64,000 nucleotides of DNA, from the NCBI GenBank assembly GCA_964370735.1, contig CAYJLC010000004.1, forward strand, positions 31,342-95,341. Reading direction: 5' to 3'. The position numbers were made by a program, and so were the translations under genes. Shown here one piece after another: positions 26,216-34,998 of the stretch. The first letter of the stretch is position 1, and the number at the start of each line of letters is the position of its first letter. The notes under the pieces are model-generated. The model made no database searches and was not told the DNA's origin. It saw only the letters and a list, made by a program, of their open reading frames with translations. This DNA is from CAYJLC01 sp964370735. Its GTDB lineage: Bacteria; Bacillota; Clostridia; Oscillospirales; Butyricicoccaceae.

Positions 26216-26904
26216 CTGTATACCTCCCTAAATAACGAATCGACACTTTTTCCATATTGCTCTCTAATATGGTCGACTGTTGAAATAAGGCCGATTCGAG
26301 CATAATTTATGAAAACTATATCATCAAGTATACCTTCGATATCATTGATTAAATGCGTGCTTATGATAACGGTTGCATTTGGGTTGTAATTTCTAATAAT
26401 AGTTTGTAAAATATAATCTCTTGAGGCAGGGTCTACGCCACCAATGGGCTCATCTAGCAGATAAACTTCGGCATTACGCGACATTACCAAAACAAGCTGT
26501 ACTTTTTCTTTCATACCTTTTGAAAGAGTCTTATATTTTAATTCTGGGTCGATTTTTAAATCACTTAATAAAGCATAAGCCTTATTTGTGTCAAAATCTA
26601 AGTAGAAATCTTGATAAAATTTAATAATATCTTTAATTTTTTGGCTTTTTGGCAAATATTCTTTGTCAGGAAGATATGCCACTTTACTTTTTGTTGTTGG
26701 TGATGGTGGTTGACCATTTATTAAAACTTCTCCATTTTGCGGAGTTAGAAGTCCTGTAATTAGCTTAATAAGTGTTGTTTTACCACTACCGTTTGGTCCT
26801 AATAGACCTACAATTCTGCCACTGTGAAAAGCGATATTAACATTATCTAATGCTACTTTTGAACCATATTTCTTTGTGACATTTTTAAGTTCAACTATTG
26901 CCAT
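26209..26904 (-). CDS. ABC transporter ATPase of the YtrB type
   Basis: A 231-residue ATPase that energises the adjacent permease. The Walker A is GPNGSGKT (residues 36-43), the signature LSKGMKEKV, and the Walker B VYLLDEPIGGVDP. The length is that of short ATPases in GntR-controlled ABC-2 loci. It overlaps the regulator gene by 14 bases and the permease gene by 7, indicating tight translational coupling in one operon. Confidence 0.93.
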   Translation of the reverse strand: MAIVELKNVTKKYGSKVALDNVNIAFHSGRIVGLLGPNGSGKTTLIKLITGLLTPQNGEVLINGQPPSPTTKSKVAYLPDKEYLPKSQKIKDIIKFYQDFYLDFDTNKAYALLSDLKIDPELKYKTLSKGMKEKVQLVLVMSRNAEVYLLDEPIGGVDPASRDYILQTIIRNYNPNATVIISTHLINDIEGILDDIVFINYARIGLISTVDHIREQYGKSVDSLFREVYRC

Positions 26905-27265
26905 TGTTATCCCTCATTTCTAAAATATACTCTATTACTTCGTCACTTTGGATGCCTAGGGCATTCATTTTTGACAAAAACTCCTCTACATTTTTATGAA
27001 CTAAAAATTTGCGTTGGTTTCTAAGCAAATTTTCGTCATTTGTAACAACCCTACCTTGAGTTCCTAGCGAAATTAAAAGCCCCATTCTTTCAAGTTCGGA
27101 AAGAGATTTTTGACAAGTGTTCGGATTTATCTTGAAAAATTCGGCAAGCTCTCTTACGGATGGAAATCTAGAACCGATAGGATATTTGCCACATAGAATT
27201 TCGACGCTAAGCAAGTCGACCACTTGAATATAGATAGGCGTATCGTTTGAAAATACAGTGTTCAT
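26891..27265 (-). CDS. GntR-family regulator, YtrA subfamily
   Basis: A 124-residue repressor with a winged helix-turn-helix (PIYIQVVDLLSVEILCGKYP, then SVRELAEFFKINPNT) and the short C-terminal dimerisation tail typical of the YtrA subfamily. The start is taken at 27265, because GGAGGTGAGATT precedes that ATG and the longer frame to 27310 would run through the operator. It heads the operon with the ABC ATPase and permease and very likely represses it through the dyad at 27280-27311. Confidence 0.92.
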   Translation of the reverse strand: MNTVFSNDTPIYIQVVDLLSVEILCGKYPIGSRFPSVRELAEFFKINPNTCQKSLSELERMGLLISLGTQGRVVTNDENLLRNQRKFLVHKNVEEFLSKMNALGIQSDEVIEYILEMRDNNGNS

Positions 27266-27279
27266 AATCTCACCTCCAT

Positions 27280-27311
27280 CGTGTATTACTGTACTAACAT
27301 AATAATACACG
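27280..27311 (-). promoter_or_regulatory. GntR/YtrA operator overlapping the -10 element
   Basis: Perfect 9-bp arms CGTGTATTA (27280-27288) and TAATACACG (27303-27311) with a 14-base spacer. The distal arm covers the -10 hexamer at 27302-27307, so binding would block RNA polymerase. Confidence 0.78.
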
Positions 27312-27330
27312 ATTTTTCTGAAATTGTCAA
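27302..27330 (-). promoter_or_regulatory. Promoter of the GntR-ABC operon
   Basis: On the minus strand TTGACA (27325-27330) and TATTAT (27302-27307) have a 17-base spacer, immediately upstream of the regulator gene. Confidence 0.8.
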
Positions 27331-27400
27331 TAGGTTTTAGGAAAAAAGTTGCATAAATTGAAAATTATCATCATAGCTTTTAAATAAAGGAGTGATATAT

Positions 27401-27910
27401 ATGTTTATGTATACTGCAAAAGTTACAAAATTTAGAATTATTGTGTTTATTTTAGCTGTTGCTATAATAATTAGTGCAATAATTATGCTAATTCCAAATG
27501 AGCCGAACGCCGATGAAACATTAAACGAACAAATGCTAGAGGCTACTATGGCGTCCATTACGGTTTCGGGGATTGAAACGAATGATGACCGAATTATTTT
27601 CCTGAATGAGAAGGGTTTAGAGGTTTCTGAAACGGAAATTGATAAGAAAACCATTCAAATTCCATCGGAATTTAATGAAACTTATGAAAAATATAATGAA
27701 TTACAAAAAATGCAGGGATTTGATTTGTCAAAATTTCAAGGAAAAACTGTGGAACTTTATGTTTATGAGGTGCTAAATTATCCGGATACGGAAGAGGAAA
27801 TTCACGCAAATATTTTGATTTATAAAAATAAAATTATCGGCGGAGATGTTTCGAGTGTAAACATAGATGGGTTTATCGAAGGATTTTCGAAAGAAACTTT
27901 GGCAGGATAA
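27401..27910 (+). CDS. Membrane-anchored DUF4830-type protein of unknown function
   Basis: A 169-residue protein with one N-terminal membrane helix (FRIIVFILAVAIIISAIIML, residues ~10-29) and an extracytoplasmic domain. The C-terminal half (GFDLSKFQGKTVELYVYEV, then HANILIYKNKIIGGDVSS) resembles the DUF4830 family found in Clostridia; the function is not known. ATG 27401 is preferred to the in-frame GTG at 27392, which overlaps the AAAGGAGTGA ribosome binding site. It stands alone, between the divergent GntR operon and the pseudouridine synthase promoter. Confidence 0.72.
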   Translation: MFMYTAKVTKFRIIVFILAVAIIISAIIMLIPNEPNADETLNEQMLEATMASITVSGIETNDDRIIFLNEKGLEVSETEIDKKTIQIPSEFNETYEKYNELQKMQGFDLSKFQGKTVELYVYEVLNYPDTEEEIHANILIYKNKIIGGDVSSVNIDGFIEGFSKETLAG

Positions 27911-27920
27911 CACTAAAAAC

Positions 27921-27949
27921 TTGATTTTTTAATATAATTATGGTACAAT
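27921..27949 (+). promoter_or_regulatory. Promoter of the pseudouridine synthase-acpS group
   Basis: TTGATT (27921-27926) and TACAAT (27944-27949) with a 17-base spacer, about 30 bases before the ATG. Confidence 0.65.
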
Positions 27950-27979
27950 TTATATAAAAAATTAGGAAATGGTGGAAAA

Positions 27980-28711
27980 ATGATAAGACTTGATAAATTT
28001 CTTGTAAACCTAGGATATGGTACGAGAACTGAAATAAAAGAGAGCGCTAGACGTGGATTAATTTTTATAAATGGTAAAAAAGCAGTAAAAACAGACATAA
28101 AAGTTAATGAACATACGGATATTGTAGAATATGATGACGAAATTGTTGTATATAGACCGCATATTTATCTTATGCTTAATAAAAAAGCAGGCTATGTGAC
28201 AGCGAATTCTGACCCTGATAGCCCAACGATTTTTGATTTAATTCCTGACGAGTACAAAAGACCAGATATGTCTGCGGTAGGAAGACTGGATAAGGACACA
28301 GAAGGCCTACTTCTTGTCACTACGGATGGAGATATGAACCATCGTTTGATGTCACCAAAACGCCACGTTGACAAAGTTTACTATGTAGAAACTGATGGCA
28401 AAATTTTAGAAGAACACATAAAAATCTTTGAAAATGGCATTGAATTTCGTGATGGAACGAAGCTAAAGCCTGCAAAATTAGAAATTTTAACTGAAAATAC
28501 AGCGAAAGTTACGATTTCTGAGGGGAAATATCATCAAGTAAAAAATATGTTTCGCGTAATAGATATGAATGTAACATACCTAAAACGTGTGAAAATTGCA
28601 AATTTATCGCTTGATATTAGCCTTGGACTTGGCGAGTGTCGCGAGCTTGAATTTGAGGAAGAAATGTATCTAAAAGAGATTACTGGCATCATCAAAAGAA
28701 CGGTGAGATAG
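27980..28711 (+). CDS. rRNA pseudouridine synthase, RsuA family
   Basis: A 243-residue enzyme that isomerises a specific uridine of rRNA, in RsuA the 16S residue U516. An S4 RNA-binding domain covers residues 1-50 (MIRLDKFLVNLGYGTRTEIK), and the catalytic motif GRLDKDTEGLLL carries the aspartate nucleophile. The KYHQVKNMF motif near residue 178 also fits the family. It heads a compact run with acpS (1-base gap) and a lipoprotein gene. Assignment to RsuA rather than RluB/RluE types is by overall length and S4 domain, so the target base is not certain. Confidence 0.9.
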   Translation: MIRLDKFLVNLGYGTRTEIKESARRGLIFINGKKAVKTDIKVNEHTDIVEYDDEIVVYRPHIYLMLNKKAGYVTANSDPDSPTIFDLIPDEYKRPDMSAVGRLDKDTEGLLLVTTDGDMNHRLMSPKRHVDKVYYVETDGKILEEHIKIFENGIEFRDGTKLKPAKLEILTENTAKVTISEGKYHQVKNMFRVIDMNVTYLKRVKIANLSLDISLGLGECRELEFEEEMYLKEITGIIKRTVR

Positions 28712-28712
28712 T

Positions 28713-29045
28713 ATGCAAATTTTAGGTTTGGGGACGGATATAGTCGAGATTTCTCGAATTAGAGCGTCTATCGAAAACGAGCACTTTATAAAGCGATTTT
28801 TCACCGAAAATGAGATGAAATATGCAGAAAATAAAACAAATCGCGAGCAAACTTATGCGGGGATTTTTTGTGCGAAAGAAAGCATTGTTAAAGCTTATGG
28901 AACGGGTTTTCGTGATATAAAATTTGTCGATATCGAGATTTTGCACGACGAGCTTGGAAAGCCTTTTTCAAACGATAAAAATATAATTTTAACCATTTCA
29001 CATTGCAAAGAATATGCAACTGCAACTGCAATTTTTTGGGGGTAA
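28713..29045 (+). CDS. acpS: Holo-[acyl-carrier-protein] synthase
   Basis: A 110-residue enzyme that transfers 4'-phosphopantetheine from CoA to acyl carrier protein. The magnesium-binding D9 lies in GLGTDIVEI and E56 in FCAKESIVKA, both family signatures; the C-terminal LTISHCKEYATATAIF strand is also present. It is slightly shorter than the usual ~120 residues but complete. In many Firmicutes acpS sits upstream of alr, as here with one lipoprotein gene between. Confidence 0.94.
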   Translation: MQILGLGTDIVEISRIRASIENEHFIKRFFTENEMKYAENKTNREQTYAGIFCAKESIVKAYGTGFRDIKFVDIEILHDELGKPFSNDKNIILTISHCKEYATATAIFWG

Positions 29046-29047
29046 AA

Positions 29048-29584
29048 ATGAAAAAACTTCTCTTTTTAGCGATTATTTTGCTAATTTCTGGCTGTGAAAA
29101 AGCAGTGGATTTAGAGGAAGTTGAAAACGATGTGAGAGAACATTTTGAGCATCTTGAAACAGCAAATTTTGGTGCGATTATTGTGACTAGCATTTATGAC
29201 AAAACCGCGGAATTTGAAGTTGATTTCACATATAATCAGGTCGAAAATGACGTGGTAACGATAGTAAAACCAGAAAATATAGCTGGAATTACATCGGAAA
29301 TTGAAAAAAATGAAGGAAATTTGAAAATTACATTCGAAGATGTGTCTATCGAAACGCTTATGCAGGATAATTTGGGTATAAATCCGAATGATGTCTTGAG
29401 TTTTGCGATTTTTGATTTAATAAATTCGAAACCGAATTATATTGTGGTTGATGAGGAAATAAAGTTAAATTTTTCAAGTGGTGAAATTTCGAAAAATATC
29501 TTTCTAAATCGTGAAAATTATGATATAATAAGTATTGAAGGTTATATTTCTGACGAAATGGTAATCTTGCTTACTACGACTTAA
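29048..29584 (+). CDS. Small lipoprotein of unknown function between acpS and alr
   Basis: A 178-residue predicted lipoprotein. The signal peptide MKKLLFLAIILLISGC ends in a lipobox with C16. The mature part is predicted to be mostly beta strands (AEFEVDFTYNQVENDVVTIV) and recalls LolA-like lipoproteins such as those often found in the acpS-alr neighbourhood of Firmicutes, but I do not recognise a specific family. ATG 29048 follows the acpS stop by two bases; the longer in-frame start lies inside acpS and would bury the signal peptide. Confidence 0.7.
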   Translation: MKKLLFLAIILLISGCEKAVDLEEVENDVREHFEHLETANFGAIIVTSIYDKTAEFEVDFTYNQVENDVVTIVKPENIAGITSEIEKNEGNLKITFEDVSIETLMQDNLGINPNDVLSFAIFDLINSKPNYIVVDEEIKLNFSSGEISKNIFLNRENYDIISIEGYISDEMVILLTTT

Positions 29585-29615
29585 TGCAGTGTGAAATTGC
29601 AAAACTGGAGAATTT

Positions 29616-30722
29616 ATGGTTAATAAAGATAGAACTTGGGCTGAAATTAGCCTTAAAAACATCGAAAAAAACTTAAATTTAATAAAAAAACACACAAAAA
29701 CAAAAGTTATGTGTATTGTAAAAGCCGATGCTTATGGGCATGGGCTTATGCAAGTTTCTGGCGCTTTAGCAAGGGCATCGGCGGATTATTTCGGTGTTGC
29801 AACACTTTCTGAGGCGATTTTGCTTAGGCAATCTGGCTTGGATACACCGATTTTGTTACTAGGATTTTTCGAGGAGCAGTATGCTACCGATATTATCGAA
29901 AATAATATTACGACTACTGTTTATGAAAAAGACACTGCCGAAATACTTTCTAAATGTGCGAAAAAACTAGGTAAAATCGCAAAAATTCACATTAAAGTCG
30001 ACACAGGAATGTCGAGATTAGGCTTTTTGCATTATGAAAATTTAATCTCGGAAATTTGTGAAATTTATAATATGGAAAATTTAGAACTCGAAGGTATTTT
30101 TACACATTTTTCTGTTGCAGACAACCCTGCGATGGAGGAATTTACAAATAATCAGGCAAAAAGATTTGAAAATCTATGTGAAAACCTTGAAAAAGAGGGA
30201 ATTTTCTTTAAACTAAAGCATATTAGTGCATCTTCTGCGTTAATTCAATACGAGCATCTGAGATACGATATGGTAAGGGCAGGGATTGCACTTTTTGGGT
30301 ACTATCCGGACGAAAATATTGACAAAACCATTGATTTAGAGCCTTGTATGACGCTTTATTCGCGAATTGCACAGGTGAAAACGTTGAAAACTGGCGAAAG
30401 TGTTAGTTACGGCAGACGATATACGGCTGATACGGATAAAAAAATCGCGATTGTTTCTATTGGCTATGCCGATGGTTATTTTAGGGCGAATACGAATGTT
30501 GCGTATATGCTTGTAAATGGCAAAAAAGCAAAGGTTTTAGGCTCGGTTTGTATGGATATGACGGTGATTGATGTTACCGATTGTGGACAAGTGAAAAAGG
30601 GAGATAAAGTTGTTGTTTTCGGAGAAAATGGCTTGTTTGCGAATGATTTAGCAGAGTTTTCGAACACAATTACTTACGAAGTTTTATGTGCTGTCAGCAA
30701 AAGAGTGCCAAGGATATACTAA
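29616..30722 (+). CDS. alr: Alanine racemase
   Basis: A 368-residue PLP enzyme that converts L- to D-alanine for peptidoglycan. The PLP lysine K36 lies in CIVKADAYGHG, and the second active-site region SVSYGRRYTA carries the catalytic tyrosine; the C-terminal domain ends RVPRIY, as usual. ATG 29616 follows CTGGAGAA. The gene is followed by tandem repeats and then mazF, a variant of the conserved alr-antitoxin-toxin order of Firmicutes. Confidence 0.96.
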   Translation: MVNKDRTWAEISLKNIEKNLNLIKKHTKTKVMCIVKADAYGHGLMQVSGALARASADYFGVATLSEAILLRQSGLDTPILLLGFFEEQYATDIIENNITTTVYEKDTAEILSKCAKKLGKIAKIHIKVDTGMSRLGFLHYENLISEICEIYNMENLELEGIFTHFSVADNPAMEEFTNNQAKRFENLCENLEKEGIFFKLKHISASSALIQYEHLRYDMVRAGIALFGYYPDENIDKTIDLEPCMTLYSRIAQVKTLKTGESVSYGRRYTADTDKKIAIVSIGYADGYFRANTNVAYMLVNGKKAKVLGSVCMDMTVIDVTDCGQVKKGDKVVVFGENGLFANDLAEFSNTITYEVLCAVSKRVPRIY

Positions 30723-30724
30723 TA

Positions 30725-30961
30725 CCTGACGTGCACGCAATTGCTTCGCAATGTATTGACAAAGTTTTCGGAAAACCTAAATTGCCTGTCGGTGCAACCG
30801 ACCACCTGACGTGCACGCAATTGCTTCACAATGTATTGACAAAGTTTTCGGAAAAACCAAAATTGCCTGTCGGTGCTACCGACCCTGACGTGCACGCGTT
30901 TTGTTTCGACGAAGTTTTTAGAAAACTAAACTTACCTGTCACCGTTTGTAACGAAAAACAT
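30725..30961 (+). repeat. Three tandem ~80-bp imperfect repeats between alr and mazF
   Basis: Copies at 30725-30804, 30805-30883 and 30884-30961 each begin CCTGACGTGCACGC. The first two are almost identical, including CAATGTATTGACAAAGTTTT and the hairpin GTCGGTGCAACCGAC (loop changed in copy 2); the third is diverged. The block reads open in one frame as repetitive peptide, but that frame begins inside alr and has no ribosome binding site, so I treat it as non-coding. The rest of the gap, 30962-31097, is AT-rich without a visible gene. Confidence 0.85.
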
Positions 30962-31097
30962 ACATTAACAAAAAAACTAAAAATCGCATAATATAAAGTG
31001 TAGCTTATTTAGGTTAAAATATTTTTAAAAAATATGATTAAAACCGAGATAATTGTGGGAAACTAACATAAAAGAATTCCTACGGAGAGTGAAACTT

Positions 31098-31451
31098 ATG
31101 GAGCAAATAAAACGAGGAGATATTTATTATGCAGATTTAAGCCCAGTTGTAGGTTCAGAACAAGGTGGAGTACGCCCTGTTTTGATAGTTCAAAATAATA
31201 TCGGCAATAAATACAGCCCAACTGTTATAGCAGCCGCTATTACTTCGCAAATTAATAAAGCGAAAATGCCTACACATATTGAGATTGAAGCAAAACAATA
31301 CGGACTTACAAAAGATTCTGTAATACTTATGGAACAGATTAGAACAATTGATAAGAAAAGATTAAAAGAAAAAATGGGTACACTTGATATGAAATCTATA
31401 ACTCAAGTGAACGAAGCTTTAGCTGTGAGCTTTGGTTTATCCGAAGAATAG
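31098..31451 (+). CDS. mazF: MazF/EndoA (PemK-type) mRNA interferase, no antitoxin gene adjacent
   Basis: A 117-residue toxin-family endoribonuclease that cuts mRNA at short sequences. The opening MEQIKRGDIYYADLSPVVGS and the GGVRPVLIVQNN and SVILMEQIRTI motifs match Bacillus EndoA. ATG 31098 follows ACGGAGAGTGAAACTT; the longer frame from 31053 lacks a ribosome binding site. In Bacillus the antitoxin gene endoAI lies between alr and this gene; here that space holds only repeats. The antitoxin may be encoded elsewhere, or the protein may be a housekeeping homologue. Confidence 0.94.
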   Translation: MEQIKRGDIYYADLSPVVGSEQGGVRPVLIVQNNIGNKYSPTVIAAAITSQINKAKMPTHIEIEAKQYGLTKDSVILMEQIRTIDKKRLKEKMGTLDMKSITQVNEALAVSFGLSEE

Positions 31452-31460
31452 GAGTAAAAT

Positions 31461-31994
31461 ATGAAGAATTTTAAACCAATTTTAATTACGAGCATGCTTG
31501 CTACGCTTATGATTTCAGGCTATTTTGCAGTTTCTGCTGAATACGGCTCTAAGGATGACCCACTTGTCAGCCTTAGCTACATAAAAGAGATAATTTTACC
31601 TCAAACAGAAGCTATGATTGAAGAAAAACTAGCAAATAGTAATTCTAATATCAATATTTCTGAGGTTTTAGATAGTTTAGATACAAATTATTTAACACTT
31701 GTTAGTGATGAAACTTTTATTGATTCTGTTTCAAAAAATGTATCACCAGTAACATCTTCGGTGCTTAATTTATCTTCAGAACAGACACTTCATTTAAGCA
31801 CAGGAAGTGAAGTTTTGCTACGCACAGGTGGGCTTACTATGACTTCTGGTTCGGCTTTAAATGCAACAACGGCTGAAAACGCAGGTGCAACCATTGCAAT
31901 CGACAATTTATACATAACAACAGCGAATGATACTACGATGAAATCTAGTGCTAATACAACAGTAATAGTTTTTGGGAAATATGAATTAAAATAA
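31461..31994 (+). CDS. Exported protein of unknown function (YGSxDDPLVSLSYI type)
   Basis: A 177-residue exported protein. The signal peptide (residues 1-26) ends in VSA, and the mature start EYGSKDDPLVSLSYIKEI recalls a group of small Clostridia and Bacilli surface proteins of unknown function. A short helical segment (QTEAMIEEKLANSN) is followed by beta-rich sequence (LNLSSEQTLHLSTGSEVLLR). It lies 9 bases after mazF and probably shares its transcript, ending at a clear terminator. Confidence 0.75.
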   Translation: MKNFKPILITSMLATLMISGYFAVSAEYGSKDDPLVSLSYIKEIILPQTEAMIEEKLANSNSNINISEVLDSLDTNYLTLVSDETFIDSVSKNVSPVTSSVLNLSSEQTLHLSTGSEVLLRTGGLTMTSGSALNATTAENAGATIAIDNLYITTANDTTMKSSANTTVIVFGKYELK

Positions 31995-32000
31995 GAATTT

Positions 32001-32030
32001 AAGGACGAACCGAAAGGAACGTCCTTTTTT
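32001..32030 (+). terminator. Terminator after the exported protein gene
   Basis: AAGGACG...CGTCCTT stem with an inner CC/GG pair, followed by TTTTT. Confidence 0.9.
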
Positions 32031-32119
32031 GTGTGAAATGCTGAAATATAGGGATAAAATCGCTTATTGTCAACACATATTTATCACAATAAATTAATTA
32101 GAAAATATGCAAGTTTTTA

Positions 32120-32148
32120 TTGAAAAAAATGTCTTTTTATGGTATTAT
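32120..32148 (+). promoter_or_regulatory. Promoter of recD2
   Basis: TTGAAA (32120-32125) and TATTAT (32143-32148), 17-base spacer, about 37 bases before the ATG. Confidence 0.65.
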
Positions 32149-32184
32149 ATTTATTGGTAGTCAAATTTTAGACAAGGTGATTTT

Positions 32185-34398
32185 ATGGAAGAAATTTTAA
32201 GTTTTATTGGCACAGTTGTGGCTATAATATATGAAAACGAGCAAAATGGTTATGCTGTCATAAAACTTCAGTCTGATGAAGGCGAAGAAATCACTGCAAA
32301 CGGAATTATGCCGGGCATAGCTTGTGGAGAAAAGATTGAAGCTTTTGGAAATTGGCAAACACATAAAACCTATGGGTTTCAATTTTTAGTGGAAACTTAC
32401 GAAGTTAGTTTGCCTTCGACAGAAAAAGGCATGATTGACTACTTAGGAAGTGGAATTATCAAAGGAATTGGTAGGAAACTAGCAGAAAAAATCGTTGATA
32501 ACTTCGGACTTTCGACTTTTGAAATTATTGCAAATAATCCGAATGCTTTAGCAGATATAGACGGAATTTCGGTTAAAAAAGCGTATACTATATCACAAAA
32601 TTTTGCAAAAATTACACATATTCGTTTTATTATTGACTTTTTGATTGAATATAGCTTGCCTATTGAAGTGGCGAGCAAGGCGTATAAACGTTTTTCTGAC
32701 GATGCTGTAAATATTATGACGGAAAATCCGTATATTTTATGCGATGATTATTTCGGAGTAGATTTTTTGAAAATCGATGAAATAGCAGATAGTTTGGGCG
32801 TTGATAGAGAGAGCGATATGCGTTCGAAAGCAGGAGTTTTGTATGTTTTGCGTCATAATTTGACAAATGGGCATTCATTTATTCCTCTTGAAAAGCTTAA
32901 ATCTGCGACAAGTTCTCTTTTGGAACAAGAAATTGACCAAATTACACAAAATATCGAAGAACTTATGTTAGAAAATTCGATTTTTATTGAAAATATTGCA
33001 AATGTATCGGCAGTTTACTTAAATTATATGTATTATACAGAAGATTATGTAAGCCGGTATTTGTTGGCGTTTGAAGAGTATGCTAATAAAATTGACATAA
33101 ATATTGACGAGTTTATCGGCGAAATAGAGATGGAACTCGGGAAAACTTATGAGGAAAGCCAAAAAAATGCGCTACGTTATGTAGCAAGTGGTGGCGTTTT
33201 TATCCTTACAGGTGGACCGGGTACAGGAAAAACTACAACTGTCGAGGGTATAATTCACGTTTTAGAGGCGATGGGTCTTTCTGTGGAACTTTGTGCACCT
33301 ACTGGTCGTGCGGCTAAGCGCATGAGCGAGGTTTGTGGAAGGGAAGCTAAGACTATTCATAGGCTACTTGAGCCGAATTATGATATGGACAGTTCGAAGA
33401 TGGTTTTTGCAAAAAATGAGGAAAATAAAATTGAAACTGATGCAATAATTGTCGACGAAGCGTCTATGATTGACATAAATTTAATCGAGGGGCTTTTAAA
33501 AGCATTAAAATTCGGTACAAAAATAATTTTTGTAGGTGACCCAGACCAATTGCCCCCTGTGGGTGCTGGCAATTTCTTATCAGATGTAATTTCTTCAGGG
33601 AGATTTAATGTGATAAGCCTTACAGAAGTATTTAGACAGGCAAAAGAGAGCCTTATTGTCCTTAATGCACATAATGTTAATCGTGGGCAAGGGCTACTTC
33701 CGGCAAAAAAAGATGGAGATTTCTTTTTTAAGCATCTAGATAATGAAGGAGAAATGCTTGATGAGGTGGTTTCGCTTTGCAAAGAGCGACTTGTGAAACA
33801 TTATTCTATAAATCAGGCACAAATACAGGTTATTTCGCCATCGAAAAAAAATAAAGCTGGAACAATTTCAATAAATCAGCGTTTGCAAGAAACGCTAAAC
33901 CCAGCTAAAGATAAACTACCAGAGAAAAGATTTGGGAATTTAATCTTTAGACAGGGCGATAAAGTTATGCAAATTCGCAATAATTATGATATTATGTGGA
34001 TTAAAGGCGATACAAGTGGTATTGGTATTTTTAATGGAGAAATCGGTGAAATTATAAAAATCGATATGCTTTCGGAAACATTATCAATAAATTTCGACGA
34101 TAAAATCGCACTTTATTCGTTTGAGATGCTAAATGAACTGGATTTAGCATACGCGCTTACAGTTCATAAATCTCAGGGTAGCGAATTTGATGTCGTGGTT
34201 ATGGTTATTCCGAATAATATCGGAAATTTAATGACGAGAAATGTTTTATATACTGGTATAACTCGTGCAAAAAAACTTCTAGTTTTGGTTGGTGACAAAG
34301 AGGCTTTATGCAAAATGATTGAAAATAATCGTAAGCGTAAGCGTTATAGTGGACTTAAAATTAGAATTATCGGTACATCGGAGGACGCTATTGTTTAA
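32185..34398 (+). CDS. recD2: ATP-dependent 5'-3' DNA helicase RecD2
   Basis: A 737-residue SF1B helicase of the RecD2/YrrC type, which works without RecBC in DNA repair. An N-terminal OB-like region (GTVVAIIYENEQNGYAVIKL) is followed by helix-hairpin-helix-type sequence (IIKGIGRKLAEKIVDNFG). The Walker A GGPGTGKTT lies at residues 343-351, the Walker B in IIVDEASMID, and the late helicase motif LAYALTVHKSQGSEFD near the end. The length is normal for the family. The comF start codon overlaps its stop. Confidence 0.96.
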   Translation: MEEILSFIGTVVAIIYENEQNGYAVIKLQSDEGEEITANGIMPGIACGEKIEAFGNWQTHKTYGFQFLVETYEVSLPSTEKGMIDYLGSGIIKGIGRKLAEKIVDNFGLSTFEIIANNPNALADIDGISVKKAYTISQNFAKITHIRFIIDFLIEYSLPIEVASKAYKRFSDDAVNIMTENPYILCDDYFGVDFLKIDEIADSLGVDRESDMRSKAGVLYVLRHNLTNGHSFIPLEKLKSATSSLLEQEIDQITQNIEELMLENSIFIENIANVSAVYLNYMYYTEDYVSRYLLAFEEYANKIDINIDEFIGEIEMELGKTYEESQKNALRYVASGGVFILTGGPGTGKTTTVEGIIHVLEAMGLSVELCAPTGRAAKRMSEVCGREAKTIHRLLEPNYDMDSSKMVFAKNEENKIETDAIIVDEASMIDINLIEGLLKALKFGTKIIFVGDPDQLPPVGAGNFLSDVISSGRFNVISLTEVFRQAKESLIVLNAHNVNRGQGLLPAKKDGDFFFKHLDNEGEMLDEVVSLCKERLVKHYSINQAQIQVISPSKKNKAGTISINQRLQETLNPAKDKLPEKRFGNLIFRQGDKVMQIRNNYDIMWIKGDTSGIGIFNGEIGEIIKIDMLSETLSINFDDKIALYSFEMLNELDLAYALTVHKSQGSEFDVVVMVIPNNIGNLMTRNVLYTGITRAKKLLVLVGDKEALCKMIENNRKRKRYSGLKIRIIGTSEDAIV

Positions 34399-34948
34399 AG
34401 AAAGTTGTATTATATGCAAAAAAGAGGGGACTACCCTTTGCGAAAATTGCAAAAATGATATTTCATCGTTAAAGCTTTTAGAAAAAGACGAGATAAGATA
34501 TCTATATAAATATGATGAACCTTTAAGAACTGCGTTTAAAAGATATAAATTTAACGGAAAAAAGCATTATTCTAAAACTTTTTCCTGTATATTTTTAAAG
34601 GATTTGGACTATGATGAAATAGACATAATTACTTATATTCCAATTTCTTTTAAGAGATATCACGAGCGAGGCTATAATCAAGTTTTGGAAATTTTGAAAT
34701 TTTCAAAGTTTAAAGCTATAAAAACATTGCATAAAAGGCATAGAAAAAGACAGTCGGAGCTAAATGCTATTGACAGAGAAAAGAATGCAAAAAATTCATT
34801 TGTTGTGATAAAAAATGTTAAAGGCAAGAAAATTCTGCTTTTTGACGATATTTTAACGACAGGTGCGACAATTAATTCGGCGAAAAATGCACTGCTTAAA
34901 GCAGGCGCGAAATCAGTGGACATCATAATTTTTATGAAAGCCATATAA
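34391..34948 (+). CDS. comF: ComF family phosphoribosyltransferase-like protein
   Basis: A 185-residue ComF protein, a competence-associated factor for handling incoming DNA. A zinc-finger-like cluster C6-x2-C9...C17-x2-C20 opens the protein. The PRPP-binding motif ILLFDDILTTGATINSA lies near the C-terminus. The TTG at 34391 is chosen because GGAGG lies six bases upstream and it places the cysteine cluster at the usual distance; it overlaps the end of recD2 by 8 bases. The longer frame back to 34319 would run through recD2. Confidence 0.9.
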   Translation: MFKESCIICKKEGTTLCENCKNDISSLKLLEKDEIRYLYKYDEPLRTAFKRYKFNGKKHYSKTFSCIFLKDLDYDEIDIITYIPISFKRYHERGYNQVLEILKFSKFKAIKTLHKRHRKRQSELNAIDREKNAKNSFVVIKNVKGKKILLFDDILTTGATINSAKNALLKAGAKSVDIIIFMKAI

Positions 34949-34998
34949 ATAAGATTACTATTTTTAGTATATAAATGAAATTTAACAAGAGGTGTAAA

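Noticed and set aside
30725..30961. CRISPR array in the alr-mazF gap
   Set aside because: The copies are tandem without unique spacers, and the third is strongly diverged.
30686..30991. Open reading frame of 101 codons across the alr-mazF gap, possible antitoxin
   Set aside because: It starts inside alr with no ribosome binding site and its translation only mirrors the 80-bp DNA repeats; no ribbon-helix-helix or AbrB-like pattern is visible.
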